Assembly (NCBI GenBank): GCA_045544515.1
Contig: JAZPZD010000002.1
Coordinates: 124,001-188,000 of the forward strand
Source: RGIG8748 sp045544515
GTDB taxonomy: Bacteria; Bacillota; Clostridia; UMGS1810
Direction of reading: 5' to 3'
Length of the DNA stretch: 64,000 nt
The notes under the pieces are model-generated. The model worked only from the letters and a program-made list of their open reading frames with translations. It did not search any database and was not told where the DNA came from. The stretch's first letter is position 1. Every line of letters starts with the position of its first letter. Below, one piece after another: positions 52,124 to 61,791 of this stretch. The position numbers were made by a program, and so were the translations under genes.

Positions 52124-54412
52124 ATGGAACAGACAATGACAGGTCTTGACTTTAAGATTAGCGAAGTTGCTGCCAGAATCAAAGAGTTAAGACAAATTAG
52201 CGGAATTTCCGTAGAAACTATGGCAAAGCTGACGGGAGTTTCCAGAGAGGAATATGTTGCGTGCGAAATGGGTCAGCATGACCTTAGCTTTGCGTTTATT
52301 TACAGATGCTCTCTGGCATTTAAGGTAGGCGTTACCGATATTATCGAGGGTGAGAGTGCTACCTTAAAATCCTTTACCGTTACAAGACGCGGCGAAGGGC
52401 AAAAGATAGACCAGGCACACGGTATGGTGTATCATTCTCTGGCATCCAACTTTAAAAACAGAGTTTCCGAGCCTCTCTATGTACACAGTATATATGACGA
52501 AGCTGCCGAAAGAGAAGATATAGAGCTTACCACTCACGACGGCCAGGAACTCGACATTGTATTAAAGGGCAGCCTCAAGGTTCAGATTGGCTCGCACTCG
52601 GTTATATTAAACGAGGGCGACACAGTATACTTTGACAGCTCCACCCCTCACGGTATGATAGCCGTTGGCGGAAAAGACTGCGAGTTCTATGCGATAGTTC
52701 TTCAGGGGCAGGAAAAGATTATCCACTCCGAAGAAAAACCCATCTCCAAAAAGAGCAAATACAAGCCCCACCAGAGCTACAAGAGAGTTTATCACGACTT
52801 TATTGATACAGTTGAAGACGAAAACGGCTCTCTTGTATCCATAGATTTCAAAAACGAGGACAAGTTTAACTTTGCCTTTGATGTAATAGATACCATAGCA
52901 GACAGAAAGCCCGACAAATTGGCAATGGTTCACCTTGACAAAAACCACTTTGAAAGAAGATTTACCTTCCTTGATTTCAAAAAGGAATCTGCAAGATGTG
53001 CCAACTACTTTGAGTCCATCGGCATCACCAAGGGCAGCAAGGTTATGCTTGTATTAAAGCGTCACTACCAGTTCTGGATTGCAATTCTGGCACTGCACAA
53101 GATAGGCGCTGTGGCTATTCCTGCGTCAAACCTCTTGCAGGAGCACGACTACAGCTACCGCTACGGCGCGGCAGAGGTTGATGCAATACTGTGCTCCATA
53201 GACGGAGATATTGCCAACCAGGCAGAGCTCGGAAGCAAAAACGCACCCTGCCTCAAAGAAAAAATCATAGTTGGCGGCAAGCGTGACGGCTGGAGAGATT
53301 TCGACGAAGAATACAAAAACTTCCCCGATGTATATGAGAGAAAGTCCGACTCCCCCTGCGGCGAAGACGATATGCTTATGTACTTTACCTCGGGTACAAC
53401 AGGCAATCCCAAGATGGCACTGCATAGCTACAAGTACCCCTTGGGTCACTTCCACACAGCAAACTACTGGCACTGCGTAGACCCCGAGGGACTACACCTT
53501 ACCATTTCTGACACAGGCTGGGCAAAGGCTGCCTGGGGCAAGATTTACGGTCAGTGGCTGTGCGAAGCGGCACTTTTTGTATACGACTTCGACAGATTTG
53601 ATGCAGCAGATATTCTTCCGCTCTTTGCCAAGTATCAGATTACCACATTCTGTGCTCCTCCTACTATGTACAGAATGCTTATCAAAGAAGATATCTCCAA
53701 ATACGATATGACTTCCGTTCAGCACGCAAATACTGCGGGCGAGGCATTAAACCCCGAGGTTTACAAGCAGATACAAAAGCTCCTGGGTCTTGATATTATG
53801 GAGGGCTTTGGTCAGACAGAAACCACCTGCCTTATTGGTAACCTCCACGGAAGAGACTACAAGCTCGGTGCCATGGGTAAACCTGTACCCCTCTATGATG
53901 TGGATATAGTTGACCCCGACGGCAAGAGTGTTGATGTTGGTGAAAACGGCGAAATCGTTATAAGAACCGACAAAAGAGTTCCCTGCGGTCTGTTTAAAGG
54001 CTATTACAAAGACGAAGAAAAGACCAGAGAGGTTTGGCACGACGGGCTCTATCACACAGGCGATGTTGCGTATAAGGACGAAGACGGTTTCTACTTCTAT
54101 GTGGGCAGAATAGACGATGTTATCAAATCCTCGGGCTACCGCATAGGACCATTTGAAATAGAGAGCGTTATTATGGAGCTTCCGTATGTTGTGGAATGCG
54201 GTGTATCCGCCGCCCCCGATGAAATTCGCGGACAGGTGGTTAAGGCAAGCATAGTACTCACCAAGGACACCGTACCAAGTGACGAATTAAAGAAGGAAAT
54301 CCAGACATATGTAAAGGAACACACCGCACCATATAAATACCCCAGAATTGTAGAATTCAGGGAAAGTCTGCCAAAGACTACAAGCGGAAAGATAATAAGA
54401 AACAAACTTTAA
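52124..54412 (+). CDS. HTH (XRE)-cupin-acyl-CoA synthetase fusion, 762 aa
   Basis: ATG 52124 follows AAGGAGA. Residues 8-68 are an XRE-type helix-turn-helix (ARIKELRQISGISVETMAKLTGVSREEY); 110-200 a cupin (ELDIVLKGSLKVQIGSHSVILNEGDTVYFDSSTPHGM); 235-762 an ANL adenylating enzyme with YFTSGTTGNPKM (420-431), a GFGQTETT motif, DDVIKSSGYRIGPFEIE and the C-terminal Lys in PKTTSGKIIR. It would activate a carboxylic acid to acyl-AMP and acyl-CoA while the N-terminal half senses or binds DNA. A T-box leader controls it, which suggests a substrate tied to amino-acid status. A terminator follows. Confidence 0.88.
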   Translation: MEQTMTGLDFKISEVAARIKELRQISGISVETMAKLTGVSREEYVACEMGQHDLSFAFIYRCSLAFKVGVTDIIEGESATLKSFTVTRRGEGQKIDQAHGMVYHSLASNFKNRVSEPLYVHSIYDEAAEREDIELTTHDGQELDIVLKGSLKVQIGSHSVILNEGDTVYFDSSTPHGMIAVGGKDCEFYAIVLQGQEKIIHSEEKPISKKSKYKPHQSYKRVYHDFIDTVEDENGSLVSIDFKNEDKFNFAFDVIDTIADRKPDKLAMVHLDKNHFERRFTFLDFKKESARCANYFESIGITKGSKVMLVLKRHYQFWIAILALHKIGAVAIPASNLLQEHDYSYRYGAAEVDAILCSIDGDIANQAELGSKNAPCLKEKIIVGGKRDGWRDFDEEYKNFPDVYERKSDSPCGEDDMLMYFTSGTTGNPKMALHSYKYPLGHFHTANYWHCVDPEGLHLTISDTGWAKAAWGKIYGQWLCEAALFVYDFDRFDAADILPLFAKYQITTFCAPPTMYRMLIKEDISKYDMTSVQHANTAGEALNPEVYKQIQKLLGLDIMEGFGQTETTCLIGNLHGRDYKLGAMGKPVPLYDVDIVDPDGKSVDVGENGEIVIRTDKRVPCGLFKGYYKDEEKTREVWHDGLYHTGDVAYKDEDGFYFYVGRIDDVIKSSGYRIGPFEIESVIMELPYVVECGVSAAPDEIRGQVVKASIVLTKDTVPSDELKKEIQTYVKEHTAPYKYPRIVEFRESLPKTTSGKIIRNKL

Positions 54413-54415
54413 CAT

Positions 54416-54450
54416 AAAAAGTACGGCTTATAAAAAAGCCGTACTTTTTT
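54416..54450. terminator. Bidirectional terminator between acyl-CoA synthetase and ATPase genes
   Basis: AAAAAGTACGGCTT (54416-54429) and AAGCCGTACTTTTT (54436-54449) with a 6-nt loop, T-runs on both strands. Confidence 0.8.
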
Positions 54451-54453
54451 GTC

Positions 54454-55653
54454 TTATTCCAATAACCAATCAATTACATTTATGTGTCTGATGCCCTCAT
54501 AATTTGCACCGCTGCCAATATCATCAAGCGTCAGGAGCGTTTTGGGATAATTGTCTTTTATCTCCTGCAGAGGTGCCAGCTCCCGTTCCAGAGTCTTTTC
54601 GTCAATTACGCTTGCAGAGACCTGATAATATTCAACCTCATTGATACCGGTGGCAACAAAATCCACCTCTTTTTCAGCAAGCTTGCCTATATTAACCCTG
54701 TTTTTTCTTCTAATAAGTTCAAGATAAACTACATTTTCGAGAATATGCCCCAAATCTTTTGATGACTGGCTTATGATGTGATTTCTGATACCGCTGTCTA
54801 CAAAGTAGTATTTGCCAAGTGTTTTCAAAAATTGTCTGCCTTTTATATCATATCTTGTGGCATTATACAAAATATAACTGTCTGTCAATGCCCTGAGATA
54901 AGTTTCAACAGTGTTGGGCGAAATTTTTCTGCCGCCGGATATAAGTGTGTCACTTATTTTCTTTACAGAAACAGGACTGCCTATGCTTGAAGCAACGGTT
55001 TTCAGAATGTTTTCCAGTACAGATATATCATTTATTTTTTCTCTGGTTGCAACATCTTTTAAGAGAATTGTATTATAAATGCCCTCTATATACTGGCTTA
55101 TAACCTTTTCGTTATTTTCAAGATATGCAACATACGGAAACGAACCATATTTCAAATAACAGTCAAATATTTCTCTCTTGGTTTTTCCGTTTTCTTTTAC
55201 AGCCTCATAATATTCTTTGAAAGAAAAAGGCAGCATATCAATTTGAATGTATCTTCCGGAGAGCAATGTTGCAAGCTCCCCCGACAAAAGAAAAGCATTT
55301 GAGCCGGTTATATAAACATCGCAGTTTTTCTTTATGAAAAGGCTGTCAACTGCTTTCTCGAATTGGGTGCACTTTTGAACCTCATCGATAAAAATATAAT
55401 TCTTTTTGTCAGAAACAAGTTTTGAGGTTATATGCATATATAACGCCTTATAATCGAGTAAATCTGCATTTTCGAGTTCTTCAAGATTAATCGATATTAT
55501 TTGACTGTCATGCACACCGATTTTCTTTAAATACTCAATATACAACTCGAACAGAGTGGATTTTCCGCATCTTCTCACACCTGTAACAACCTTGATAACC
55601 TGTTTGTCCTTAAGTGCTATTAAATTGTCTAAATATTCTTTTCTTTCAATCAT
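54454..55653 (-). CDS. AAA-family ATPase with DUF4143, 399 aa
   Basis: ATG 55653 has GAGGCGG upstream; the frame extends 40 codons further without a site. Walker A GVRRCGKST, Walker B YIFIDEVQ, sensor ITGSNAFLLSG, then a winged-helix region and the C-terminal DUF4143 nuclease-like part with EKEVDFVA. Very common in gut Clostridia and Bacteroidia; a role in DNA-related stress or toxin-like systems has been suggested but is not established. Divergent in composition from the neighbouring division operon. A long hairpin precedes it. Confidence 0.88.
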   Translation of the reverse strand: MIERKEYLDNLIALKDKQVIKVVTGVRRCGKSTLFELYIEYLKKIGVHDSQIISINLEELENADLLDYKALYMHITSKLVSDKKNYIFIDEVQKCTQFEKAVDSLFIKKNCDVYITGSNAFLLSGELATLLSGRYIQIDMLPFSFKEYYEAVKENGKTKREIFDCYLKYGSFPYVAYLENNEKVISQYIEGIYNTILLKDVATREKINDISVLENILKTVASSIGSPVSVKKISDTLISGGRKISPNTVETYLRALTDSYILYNATRYDIKGRQFLKTLGKYYFVDSGIRNHIISQSSKDLGHILENVVYLELIRRKNRVNIGKLAEKEVDFVATGINEVEYYQVSASVIDEKTLERELAPLQEIKDNYPKTLLTLDDIGSGANYEGIRHINVIDWLLE

Positions 55654-55707
55654 TTTTGACCGCCTCGTTCCTTTGCGTTTATGATAGCACAAAAAAAACG
55701 ATTCGTC

Positions 55708-55741
55708 AACAACTTTTTTCTCTGGCGAGAAAAAAGTTGTT
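55708..55741. terminator. Hairpin between the S41 peptidase and the ATPase gene
   Basis: Perfect 15-bp arms AACAACTTTTTTCTC (55708-55722) and its complement (55727-55741), TGGC loop. It lies 12 bp downstream of the S41 stop. Confidence 0.7.
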
Positions 55742-55753
55742 GTTTTTCGACAA

Positions 55754-56959
55754 TTATTTCTGCAATTCCTCAATCGCTCTTTTTAGCTGTATATCCTCAT
55801 CCAATTCATAAAGACCGAGGTTTTTGTCAAGCTCCATCTTTACCTCTATGTCGGGTTTTATGCCCTTTTTGTCCAGACATTTTCCGCTGGGGGTGTAGTA
55901 TTTCGATGTGGTGATTTTAACTGCACTGTTGTCATCAAGTTCAAATATAGACTGTACCACACCCTTGCCGTAGGTTTTTTCGCCTATTATGGTTGCCTTT
56001 TTGTGGTCTTTCAGTGCACCTGCCAATACCTCCGATGCACTTGCACTCATGCCGTTTACCAAAACGCACATAGGCATATCGACCTCGCCCTTGTTGGACA
56101 TATATTCGTTTTCGGGGCCGTTTTTGCCCTTTATGGTCAGTATTTTGCCCTCGGGCAACAGCAGGTCTGCAATCTCTACCACGCTTGTAAGCATACCGCC
56201 GGGGTTGTTTCGCAAGTCTATGATGAGCGACTTTGCCCCTTGGGATTTCAGCCTGTTTAGTTCCAGCTCAAACGCCTTGGCACTCTCGGTGGCAAACTGT
56301 GTCAGCTTGATGTAGCCAATGCTACCCTCCAGTATCTCTCCTCGTACCATTTGAGCCTCGACCTTTTCTCTTACAACCTTGGTATCAAAGGTGGCGGTAT
56401 CTCTTTTTACAGTAAGGGTCATTTCGTCGCTTTCGCCGTATTTGCCGACTCCCCTCATCATATTTATAGCTTGGGAGTAGTTGTCACCGTTTATGTCTAT
56501 GCCGTTTACCTTTATTAATTTGTCGCCGCCCTTTATGCCGCCCTTTTGTGCAGGGGAGCCATCGTACGCAGTGATTACTGTAATCAGATTATCCTCGGTC
56601 ACGGTAACCTCCACGCCTATACCTTTGTAGTTTCCGCTTATATCAGCGTTTAGCTCTTCGTACTCTGCGGGAGTGTAATACTCTGTATATTCATCGCCAA
56701 GTGCGGCAACATACGCCCTTGCGGCTTTTGTTTCCAAGGCTTTTTTGTCGGGGTCTGTTATAAAGTAATTGTCTATGATGTTATCTATCTCTCTCATTTT
56801 CTTGTTAAAGTCAGTAGTTGCCGAAGGTGTAATGAGAGATGCCGTGTTAGACAGTGCGTTGGAAAACATCGGCACAAACATATATGCACCCAGATACAGT
56901 GCACTGGTAACCACAAAGGTTACAAAGATTATCACAGGCGGTTTACTCAATTTGTTCAT
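55754..56959 (-). CDS. S41-family carboxyl-terminal processing peptidase (CtpA/CtpB-like), 401 aa
   Basis: ATG 56959 with AAAGGATTG upstream is preferred over the upstream in-frame start. One N-terminal membrane anchor, a PDZ domain (about 95-180, GSPAQKGGIKGGDKLIKVNG), and the S41 core with LRNNPGGML, catalytic Ser in NGMSASASEVLAGAL and Lys in IGEKTYGKG. Exported tail-specific protease; CtpB homologues act in sporulation signalling. It ends the ftsE-ftsX-M23-S41 run. Confidence 0.92.
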   Translation of the reverse strand: MNKLSKPPVIIFVTFVVTSALYLGAYMFVPMFSNALSNTASLITPSATTDFNKKMREIDNIIDNYFITDPDKKALETKAARAYVAALGDEYTEYYTPAEYEELNADISGNYKGIGVEVTVTEDNLITVITAYDGSPAQKGGIKGGDKLIKVNGIDINGDNYSQAINMMRGVGKYGESDEMTLTVKRDTATFDTKVVREKVEAQMVRGEILEGSIGYIKLTQFATESAKAFELELNRLKSQGAKSLIIDLRNNPGGMLTSVVEIADLLLPEGKILTIKGKNGPENEYMSNKGEVDMPMCVLVNGMSASASEVLAGALKDHKKATIIGEKTYGKGVVQSIFELDDNSAVKITTSKYYTPSGKCLDKKGIKPDIEVKMELDKNLGLYELDEDIQLKRAIEELQK

Positions 56960-56986
56960 AACAATCAATCCTTTTTTAAAGTCTGT

Positions 56987-57010
56987 CGGGAGCAACCAAG
57001 GTTGCTCCCG
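56987..57010. terminator. Hairpin between the M23 and S41 peptidase genes
   Basis: CGGGAGCAAC (56987-56996), CAAG loop, GTTGCTCCCG (57001-57010). T-run weak, so it may attenuate rather than terminate. Confidence 0.5.
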
Positions 57011-57038
57011 AATGTGTTTAGTATCAGTATATTAAAAA

Positions 57039-58199
57039 TCAGTTCATATATGCCATAGGATTAGTGTGTGCACCGTTTACAAGCACCTCAAAATGAAGAT
57101 GCGGTCCGGTAGAAAGTCCGGTAGAGCCTATCTTGGCGATAACCTGACCTTTCTTTACGCTCTGACCTGCAGAAACATTTAACGCACTGCAGTGAGCATA
57201 GAGTGTGGTAATACCGCTTCCGTGATTTATTACGACATAGTTGCCGTAACCGCCGGTATTCCAGCCTGCAACGAGCACCACGCCGTCTGCTGCAGCATAG
57301 ATATTGGTTCCGTGTGCGGCACCGACATCAATACCTGCGTGTGTTCTTACCTTGCCTGTAACAGGATGGGTTCTGGTGCCGTAGGGCGATGTGATATATG
57401 TCGAGTCGCACGGCCACTTGAACTTACCTCCGGAATACGCACCCACAGAGGTCGAGCCCTGTGTAAGTCTGCGGATTTCTTCTCTTGCTGCAGCCTCGGC
57501 AGCTTCCTGTGCGGCGAGGGCCTTTTCGAATGCTTTGATATCTGCGGTAAGAGAATCTATAATCTGCTGGCTCTGTGCCTGCTTGGTTCTGAGAGTTGCC
57601 ATCTGCGAGTCGGCATTTGCCTTTAGACCTTTGAGGCGGTTGTTTTCTACCTCGAGCTCTTTTTTGATATCTTCGACTTCTTTGGCATATGCCTCAAGCT
57701 CCTTTAGCTTGTTGTTGTCAAACTCTGCTATCTGCTTAACAAGTGCAAGCCTTGTAAGAAAATCCGCAAAAGAGTCGGAATTGATGATGATTTCCAGGTA
57801 GGAAACCGAGCCCTTTTCCAAAAGGAGTCTGGCTCTTTCGCAGTATGATTCGTACTGCTTGTCGCATTCAAGCTGTGCGGCGTCAAGCTCTGCCTGTTTT
57901 TCGTTTACTTTGGCATTGGATGCTGCTATGTCAGCATTTATTACATCTATATTTGCCTGCAAAGATGCGACCTCCTGGTCTATGACATGCTTTTCCGAAA
58001 GCGATGCCTTTTTCTTTGCGTTGGCACTGTTTATCTGTCCCTGAATTTCGCCCTGCTTCTTTATTGCCTGGTCAATCTTTTGCTGTGCGGTCTGTGCGTT
58101 GGCATTGATAACGGGAACTGCCGCCATAATGCTTACAGACAAAAACGCAACAAGGGCGATAACTGCCATTATTCTAATAAAAACTTTGTTGTTTCGCAT
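57039..58199 (-). CDS. EnvC/NlpD-like M23 peptidase with coiled coil, 386 aa
   Basis: ATG 58199 follows AAGGAGG. Signal peptide or anchor (about 1-36), a long coiled coil (about 40-250, repeated Gln/Glu/Ala heptads such as QQKIDQAIKKQGEIQGQINSANAKKK), a short linker, then an M23 domain with THAGIDVG and HLHFE zinc-binding marks. The coiled coil is the usual FtsX-binding part of EnvC/PcsB/CwlO-type enzymes, so this protein would be switched on by the FtsEX complex encoded just upstream to cut septal or lateral peptidoglycan. Confidence 0.92.
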   Translation of the reverse strand: MRNNKVFIRIMAVIALVAFLSVSIMAAVPVINANAQTAQQKIDQAIKKQGEIQGQINSANAKKKASLSEKHVIDQEVASLQANIDVINADIAASNAKVNEKQAELDAAQLECDKQYESYCERARLLLEKGSVSYLEIIINSDSFADFLTRLALVKQIAEFDNNKLKELEAYAKEVEDIKKELEVENNRLKGLKANADSQMATLRTKQAQSQQIIDSLTADIKAFEKALAAQEAAEAAAREEIRRLTQGSTSVGAYSGGKFKWPCDSTYITSPYGTRTHPVTGKVRTHAGIDVGAAHGTNIYAAADGVVLVAGWNTGGYGNYVVINHGSGITTLYAHCSALNVSAGQSVKKGQVIAKIGSTGLSTGPHLHFEVLVNGAHTNPMAYMN

Positions 58200-58233
58200 A
58201 TTAACCTCCTTTTGCAAGTCAAAATATTTGGCT

Positions 58234-59133
58234 TTAAACCTTGAGGTATTTTCTTATGGAAAATGCACTTCCGAGTGCTCCTATTACCGCACCGAGTGCC
58301 GCATAAGAAATTGCAAATACTGCCCACATATCCGCAAAAGACAAAAGATGCAAAAACTTGATGATGGACTTTTCGTTGGAGAGTGCATTGTAGAGTGCAT
58401 TGTAGGCAAATTGGGTGACAAAAAATGCAATAGTTGCGGCAACAAGACCTACAACTATCCCCTCTATTACAAAGGGCCATCTTATATAGGCATCTGTTGC
58501 ACCCACATATTTCATTATGTTGATTTCTTTTCTTCTGTTGTGGAGCGTGAGCTTAACGGTGTTGGATATGATAAATATGCTAATTAGCATAAACACGAGG
58601 ATTATCCAGAACGATACATTTTTTACACCGTTTCTGAAGGTGTTTATTACAGAAACAACATCCTCGCCGTTTTCTACACTGCTTACACCGTCTATCTCTC
58701 TTAAAAGCGCGGTTATCTTGCCGGTGTTTTCTATATCGTCTACCGTTACATTGTATGCATCGTGCATAAGGTCATCGGGAAGTCCCGAAAAAGCCGTAAG
58801 CTCCTCCTTGGACATACCCTCTTTTATTTCTTTGAACTTTTCCACACCGTTTTCAAAGGTTACTTCCTTGGTGTATTTGATTTTTTTGATATTAGCCAAA
58901 ATCTCTTCGGCTTTGCCCTGCTCCTTTGCCTCTTTTGATATATATACCTTTACCTGACAGGATTCGGCAATGTCGTCGCTCATGCTGTTTACATTAAGCG
59001 TTACCGAAAGGAAAATTCCAAGCATTATAAGGCACGAGGTTACCACCACAAGCGATGCCACAGTCATAAGACCGTTTTTAAACATACCCGAAAAGGCCTC
59101 GGCAATGAATCTTCTTAAACTTCTAATCCACAT
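58234..59133 (-). CDS. ftsX: Cell-division permease-like protein FtsX, 299 aa
   Basis: ATG 59133 lies inside the end of ftsE, 8 nt after AAGGGTGG; the upstream GTG 59145 is less likely. N-terminal membrane helix, an extracytoplasmic domain with KVYISKEAKEQGKAEEILANIKKIKYTKEVTF, then three more helices at the C-terminus (VSFWIILVFMLISIFIISNTVKL and following). This is the four-helix FtsX layout. It couples FtsE ATP hydrolysis to activation of the M23 peptidase downstream. Confidence 0.95.
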   Translation of the reverse strand: MWIRSLRRFIAEAFSGMFKNGLMTVASLVVVTSCLIMLGIFLSVTLNVNSMSDDIAESCQVKVYISKEAKEQGKAEEILANIKKIKYTKEVTFENGVEKFKEIKEGMSKEELTAFSGLPDDLMHDAYNVTVDDIENTGKITALLREIDGVSSVENGEDVVSVINTFRNGVKNVSFWIILVFMLISIFIISNTVKLTLHNRRKEINIMKYVGATDAYIRWPFVIEGIVVGLVAATIAFFVTQFAYNALYNALSNEKSIIKFLHLLSFADMWAVFAISYAALGAVIGALGSAFSIRKYLKV

Positions 59134-59809
59134 TTGCGTAACCACCCTTTTCTTCGTCTCTTGTAATGGAGCCCTTTTCTACAACGATAACTCGCTTTTG
59201 CATTCTGTTTACTATGTTTTCTGCGTGGGTTGCCATTACAATGGTAGTTCCTCTGCGGTTGATATCCTCGAGGATTTGCATAATTTCGGTAGCGGTTTCG
59301 GGGTCCAGGTTACCTGTGGGCTCGTCCGCAATGAGAACAACGGGGTTGTTTACTATTGCACGGGCAATGGCAACTCTCTGCTGTTCGCCGCCGGATAACT
59401 GCTTGGGATACATCTTGGCTTTGTGGTTTAGTCCTACCATAGAAAGCACTGCGGGGACATTCTTTCGGATTTCCTTACGCGATGCTCCTATTATCTCCAT
59501 AGCATATGCCACATTTTCCTGTACGGTTTTGTTGGGCAGAAGTCTGTAATCCTGAAAGACTACGCCTATGGTTCTTCTGTAATAGGGGACTTCTTTTCTT
59601 CTTAAATCGCAGACATCTATGCCGTTTATAAGTATAGAGCCGCTCGTTGCGTCCTCTTCTTTCATAATGAGTTTAATGATAGTGGATTTTCCTGCGGCAC
59701 TGCTGCCCACGAGAAAGACGAATTCGCCCTTGTCTATACTAAATGATATGTCATTTAATGCAGGAAACCCATTGTCATAGGTTTTAGAAACATTTTCAAA
59801 CTGTATCAA
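59123..59809 (-). CDS. ftsE: Cell-division ATP-binding protein FtsE, 228 aa
   Basis: TTG 59809 is used, 7 nt after AGGAGG. ABC ATPase: Walker A GSSAAGKST, Q-loop FQDYRLL, signature LSGGEQQRVAIARAI, Walker B VLIADEPTGNLD, H-loop ATH. The FtsE-like tail is ARKEI...EEKGGYANVD. Overlaps ftsX by 11 bp. Confidence 0.96.
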   Translation of the reverse strand: MIQFENVSKTYDNGFPALNDISFSIDKGEFVFLVGSSAAGKSTIIKLIMKEEDATSGSILINGIDVCDLRRKEVPYYRRTIGVVFQDYRLLPNKTVQENVAYAMEIIGASRKEIRKNVPAVLSMVGLNHKAKMYPKQLSGGEQQRVAIARAIVNNPVVLIADEPTGNLDPETATEIMQILEDINRRGTTIVMATHAENIVNRMQKRVIVVEKGSITRDEEKGGYANVD

Positions 59810-59861
59810 AACTTTTCCTCCTAATCGGACAAAAATATGTCCTTTTTTCGTCGGGGGTTAA

Positions 59862-60947
59862 TCAGAGCTTCATGGTATTGGACCTTAAATATTTATTTAC
59901 CATCATAGCAACCTTGAATATTATCGCCTGGTCGAATACCCTGAGATCAAGCCCTGTGATTTTCTGTATTTTGTCAAGTCTGTATACAAGAGTATTTCTG
60001 TGTACATAGAGCTGTCTTGATGTTTCGGAAACATTTAAGTTATTTTCAAAGAACTTTTGTATAGTAAAGATTATCTCCTGGTCGAGATCGTCTATTGAGC
60101 CTTTTTTGAACACTTCGGTAAGGAAAAGCTCACAGAGCGTTGTAGGCAGCTGATAGATAAGTCTGCCTATGCCCAGATCCTCGTAGCTTAAGATAAACTT
60201 TTCGTCATCAAAGACCTTGCCCACTTCCAGCGCAACGCGTGCCTCTTTGTAGGAACGGGCAATCTCCTTTACATTGTTTATAACAGTACCGATACCGATT
60301 ACTGCCTTTGCCATAACCTCTGTGCTTATGTTGTCGCAGATGCCCTTGGCAATGGTCTGCAGCTCTGCAAAAGAAGAGTCTCCGTCTAATTCCTTTACAA
60401 GAGCGATGTTGTTTTCGTCGATGCTAACGATAAAGTCGGACTGCTTGTTGGGGAACATTCCCTCAATAAGCTCCAACACAGAAAAGTCGGAAACCTTTTC
60501 GGTCTGTATAAGAAATACAACCCTCTTGGAATCAATCGGAATATGGAGGTCCGCCGCCTTTGCAAGAATATCGCCGGGCAGGATGTTGTCCAAAAGGAAG
60601 TTCTTGATAAAGTTGAGCTTGTCGTGCTTGTCATCATAGAGAGTCTTTACCGACGAAAAGCTAACCTGCAAAATATCCGAATAGTTGCGGGCAAGAGTGT
60701 CGTCACCTTTGACAAAAATGATGTATTCAATCTTTCCCATAGTTACAATCGGCTTGTATGTAAAACCGTTGTAGGTAAATGTATCTGTGTTGTCTGCGGT
60801 AAAGCTCAGTACACACTCTAAATCGTTGTTGCTTATGCATGCGTCGTTTGAGGATATAACAAAGCCATTGTCGGTGATTAATCCCAAATCTCTGTTCATA
60901 ACCTCTTTCATCTGGTGAGTCATTTGTTGAAAAAGTCTTACATTCAT
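59862..60947 (-). CDS. CdaR/PucR-type helix-turn-helix regulator, 361 aa
   Basis: ATG 60947. N-terminal sensory half of the sugar-diacid/CdaR type, a GGDEF-like linker without the motif, and a C-terminal PucR helix-turn-helix (FFENNLNVSETSRQLYVHRNTLVYRLDKIQKITGLDLR). Often found next to ftsEX in Clostridia; the ligand is unknown. Transcribed in the same direction as ftsE with a 52-bp gap containing a small hairpin, so it may read through into the division operon. Confidence 0.85.
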   Translation of the reverse strand: MNVRLFQQMTHQMKEVMNRDLGLITDNGFVISSNDACISNNDLECVLSFTADNTDTFTYNGFTYKPIVTMGKIEYIIFVKGDDTLARNYSDILQVSFSSVKTLYDDKHDKLNFIKNFLLDNILPGDILAKAADLHIPIDSKRVVFLIQTEKVSDFSVLELIEGMFPNKQSDFIVSIDENNIALVKELDGDSSFAELQTIAKGICDNISTEVMAKAVIGIGTVINNVKEIARSYKEARVALEVGKVFDDEKFILSYEDLGIGRLIYQLPTTLCELFLTEVFKKGSIDDLDQEIIFTIQKFFENNLNVSETSRQLYVHRNTLVYRLDKIQKITGLDLRVFDQAIIFKVAMMVNKYLRSNTMKL

Positions 60948-61185
60948 CTAATTCACCTCATAATATACTATAAGTTTACCTATATGATATACTTTTTTGA
61001 GCTTTTTTGCAACAAAATGCACAAAAATTTAACTTATTATGTGCATATCTTATAAAAAAGGCGGTTTTGACACCTGTTTTTTGTACAAAATCACCTCTTC
61101 CAAAAACTCTTCGTAAAACAAGTGTAATATTATAAAAATGAGACAAGTATAATTTAATATAATGTACGAAAGGGGCTAGATAAAT

Positions 61186-61446
61186 TTGTCTTTTGTTTCG
61201 ATAGTAGGATACATATTGGGTTCTCTTGTGGTTTTTGTAATTGCAGGAATTTGCCTCAAACCCATAAAGACGGTTGTAAGGCTTTTGCTAAACTGCATTT
61301 TGGGCGGTGTTTTGCTTTTGATTATCAACGCCGTTGGGACAAGGTTTGGAATAAATATAGGAATAAACCCGCTGACGAGTATCTGCGTGGGGCTTTTGGG
61401 CGTGCCGGGGGTTATAGGTCTTCTTGTTTTGCAGATATTTTTTTGA
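61186..61446 (+). CDS. BofA-like sporulation membrane protein, 86 aa
   Basis: TTG 61186 with AAAGGGG about 10 nt upstream. Two or three hydrophobic segments and the family ending GINIGINPLTSICVGLLGVPGVIGLLVLQIFF. BofA holds the SpoIVFB protease inactive in the outer forespore membrane until sigma-K is needed; presence supports a spore-forming host. Divergent from the CdaR-like gene. Confidence 0.87.
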   Translation: MSFVSIVGYILGSLVVFVIAGICLKPIKTVVRLLLNCILGGVLLLIINAVGTRFGINIGINPLTSICVGLLGVPGVIGLLVLQIFF

Positions 61447-61485
61447 AATGAAGATGAAAGCTTTGGATTGCCTGCGAAAAAACAA

Positions 61486-61515
61486 AAAGCAGTTACCGCA
61501 AAGGGTAACTGCTTT
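61486..61515. terminator. Terminator between bofA-like and rpsR genes
   Basis: AAAGCAGTTACC (61486-61497), GCAAAG loop, GGTAACTGCTTT (61504-61515). The T-run on the minus strand fits termination of the rpsF-ssb-rpsR operon. Confidence 0.75.
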
Positions 61516-61521
61516 GTATTC

Positions 61522-61758
61522 TCAGTCTGCTGTATAGGGCAGAAGTGCAATGTGTCTTGCTCTCTTGATAGCTATTGTAAGCTGTCTCTGATGTTTAGCA
61601 CAGTTGCCGCTGATTCTTCTGGGGAGAATCTTTGCTCTTTCGGATACATATCTTCTGAGCTTGGCAATGTCCTTGTAATCGATTTCAGCTACTTTATCTA
61701 CACAAAAAGCACAAACTTTCTTCTTGGGCTTTCTGCGGAATGCTCTTTCTTCAGCCAT
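61522..61758 (-). CDS. rpsR: 30S ribosomal protein S18, 78 aa
   Basis: AAAGGAGG precedes ATG 61758. CAFCVDK zinc-like pair, then IDYKDIAKLRRYVSERAKILPRRISGNCAKHQRQLTIAIKRARHIALLPY, the full S18 fold. Third gene of the rpsF-ssb-rpsR operon. Confidence 0.97.
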   Translation of the reverse strand: MAEERAFRRKPKKKVCAFCVDKVAEIDYKDIAKLRRYVSERAKILPRRISGNCAKHQRQLTIAIKRARHIALLPYTAD

Positions 61759-61791
61759 TTTTTAAACCTCCTTTAATACTACTTGTCTTTT

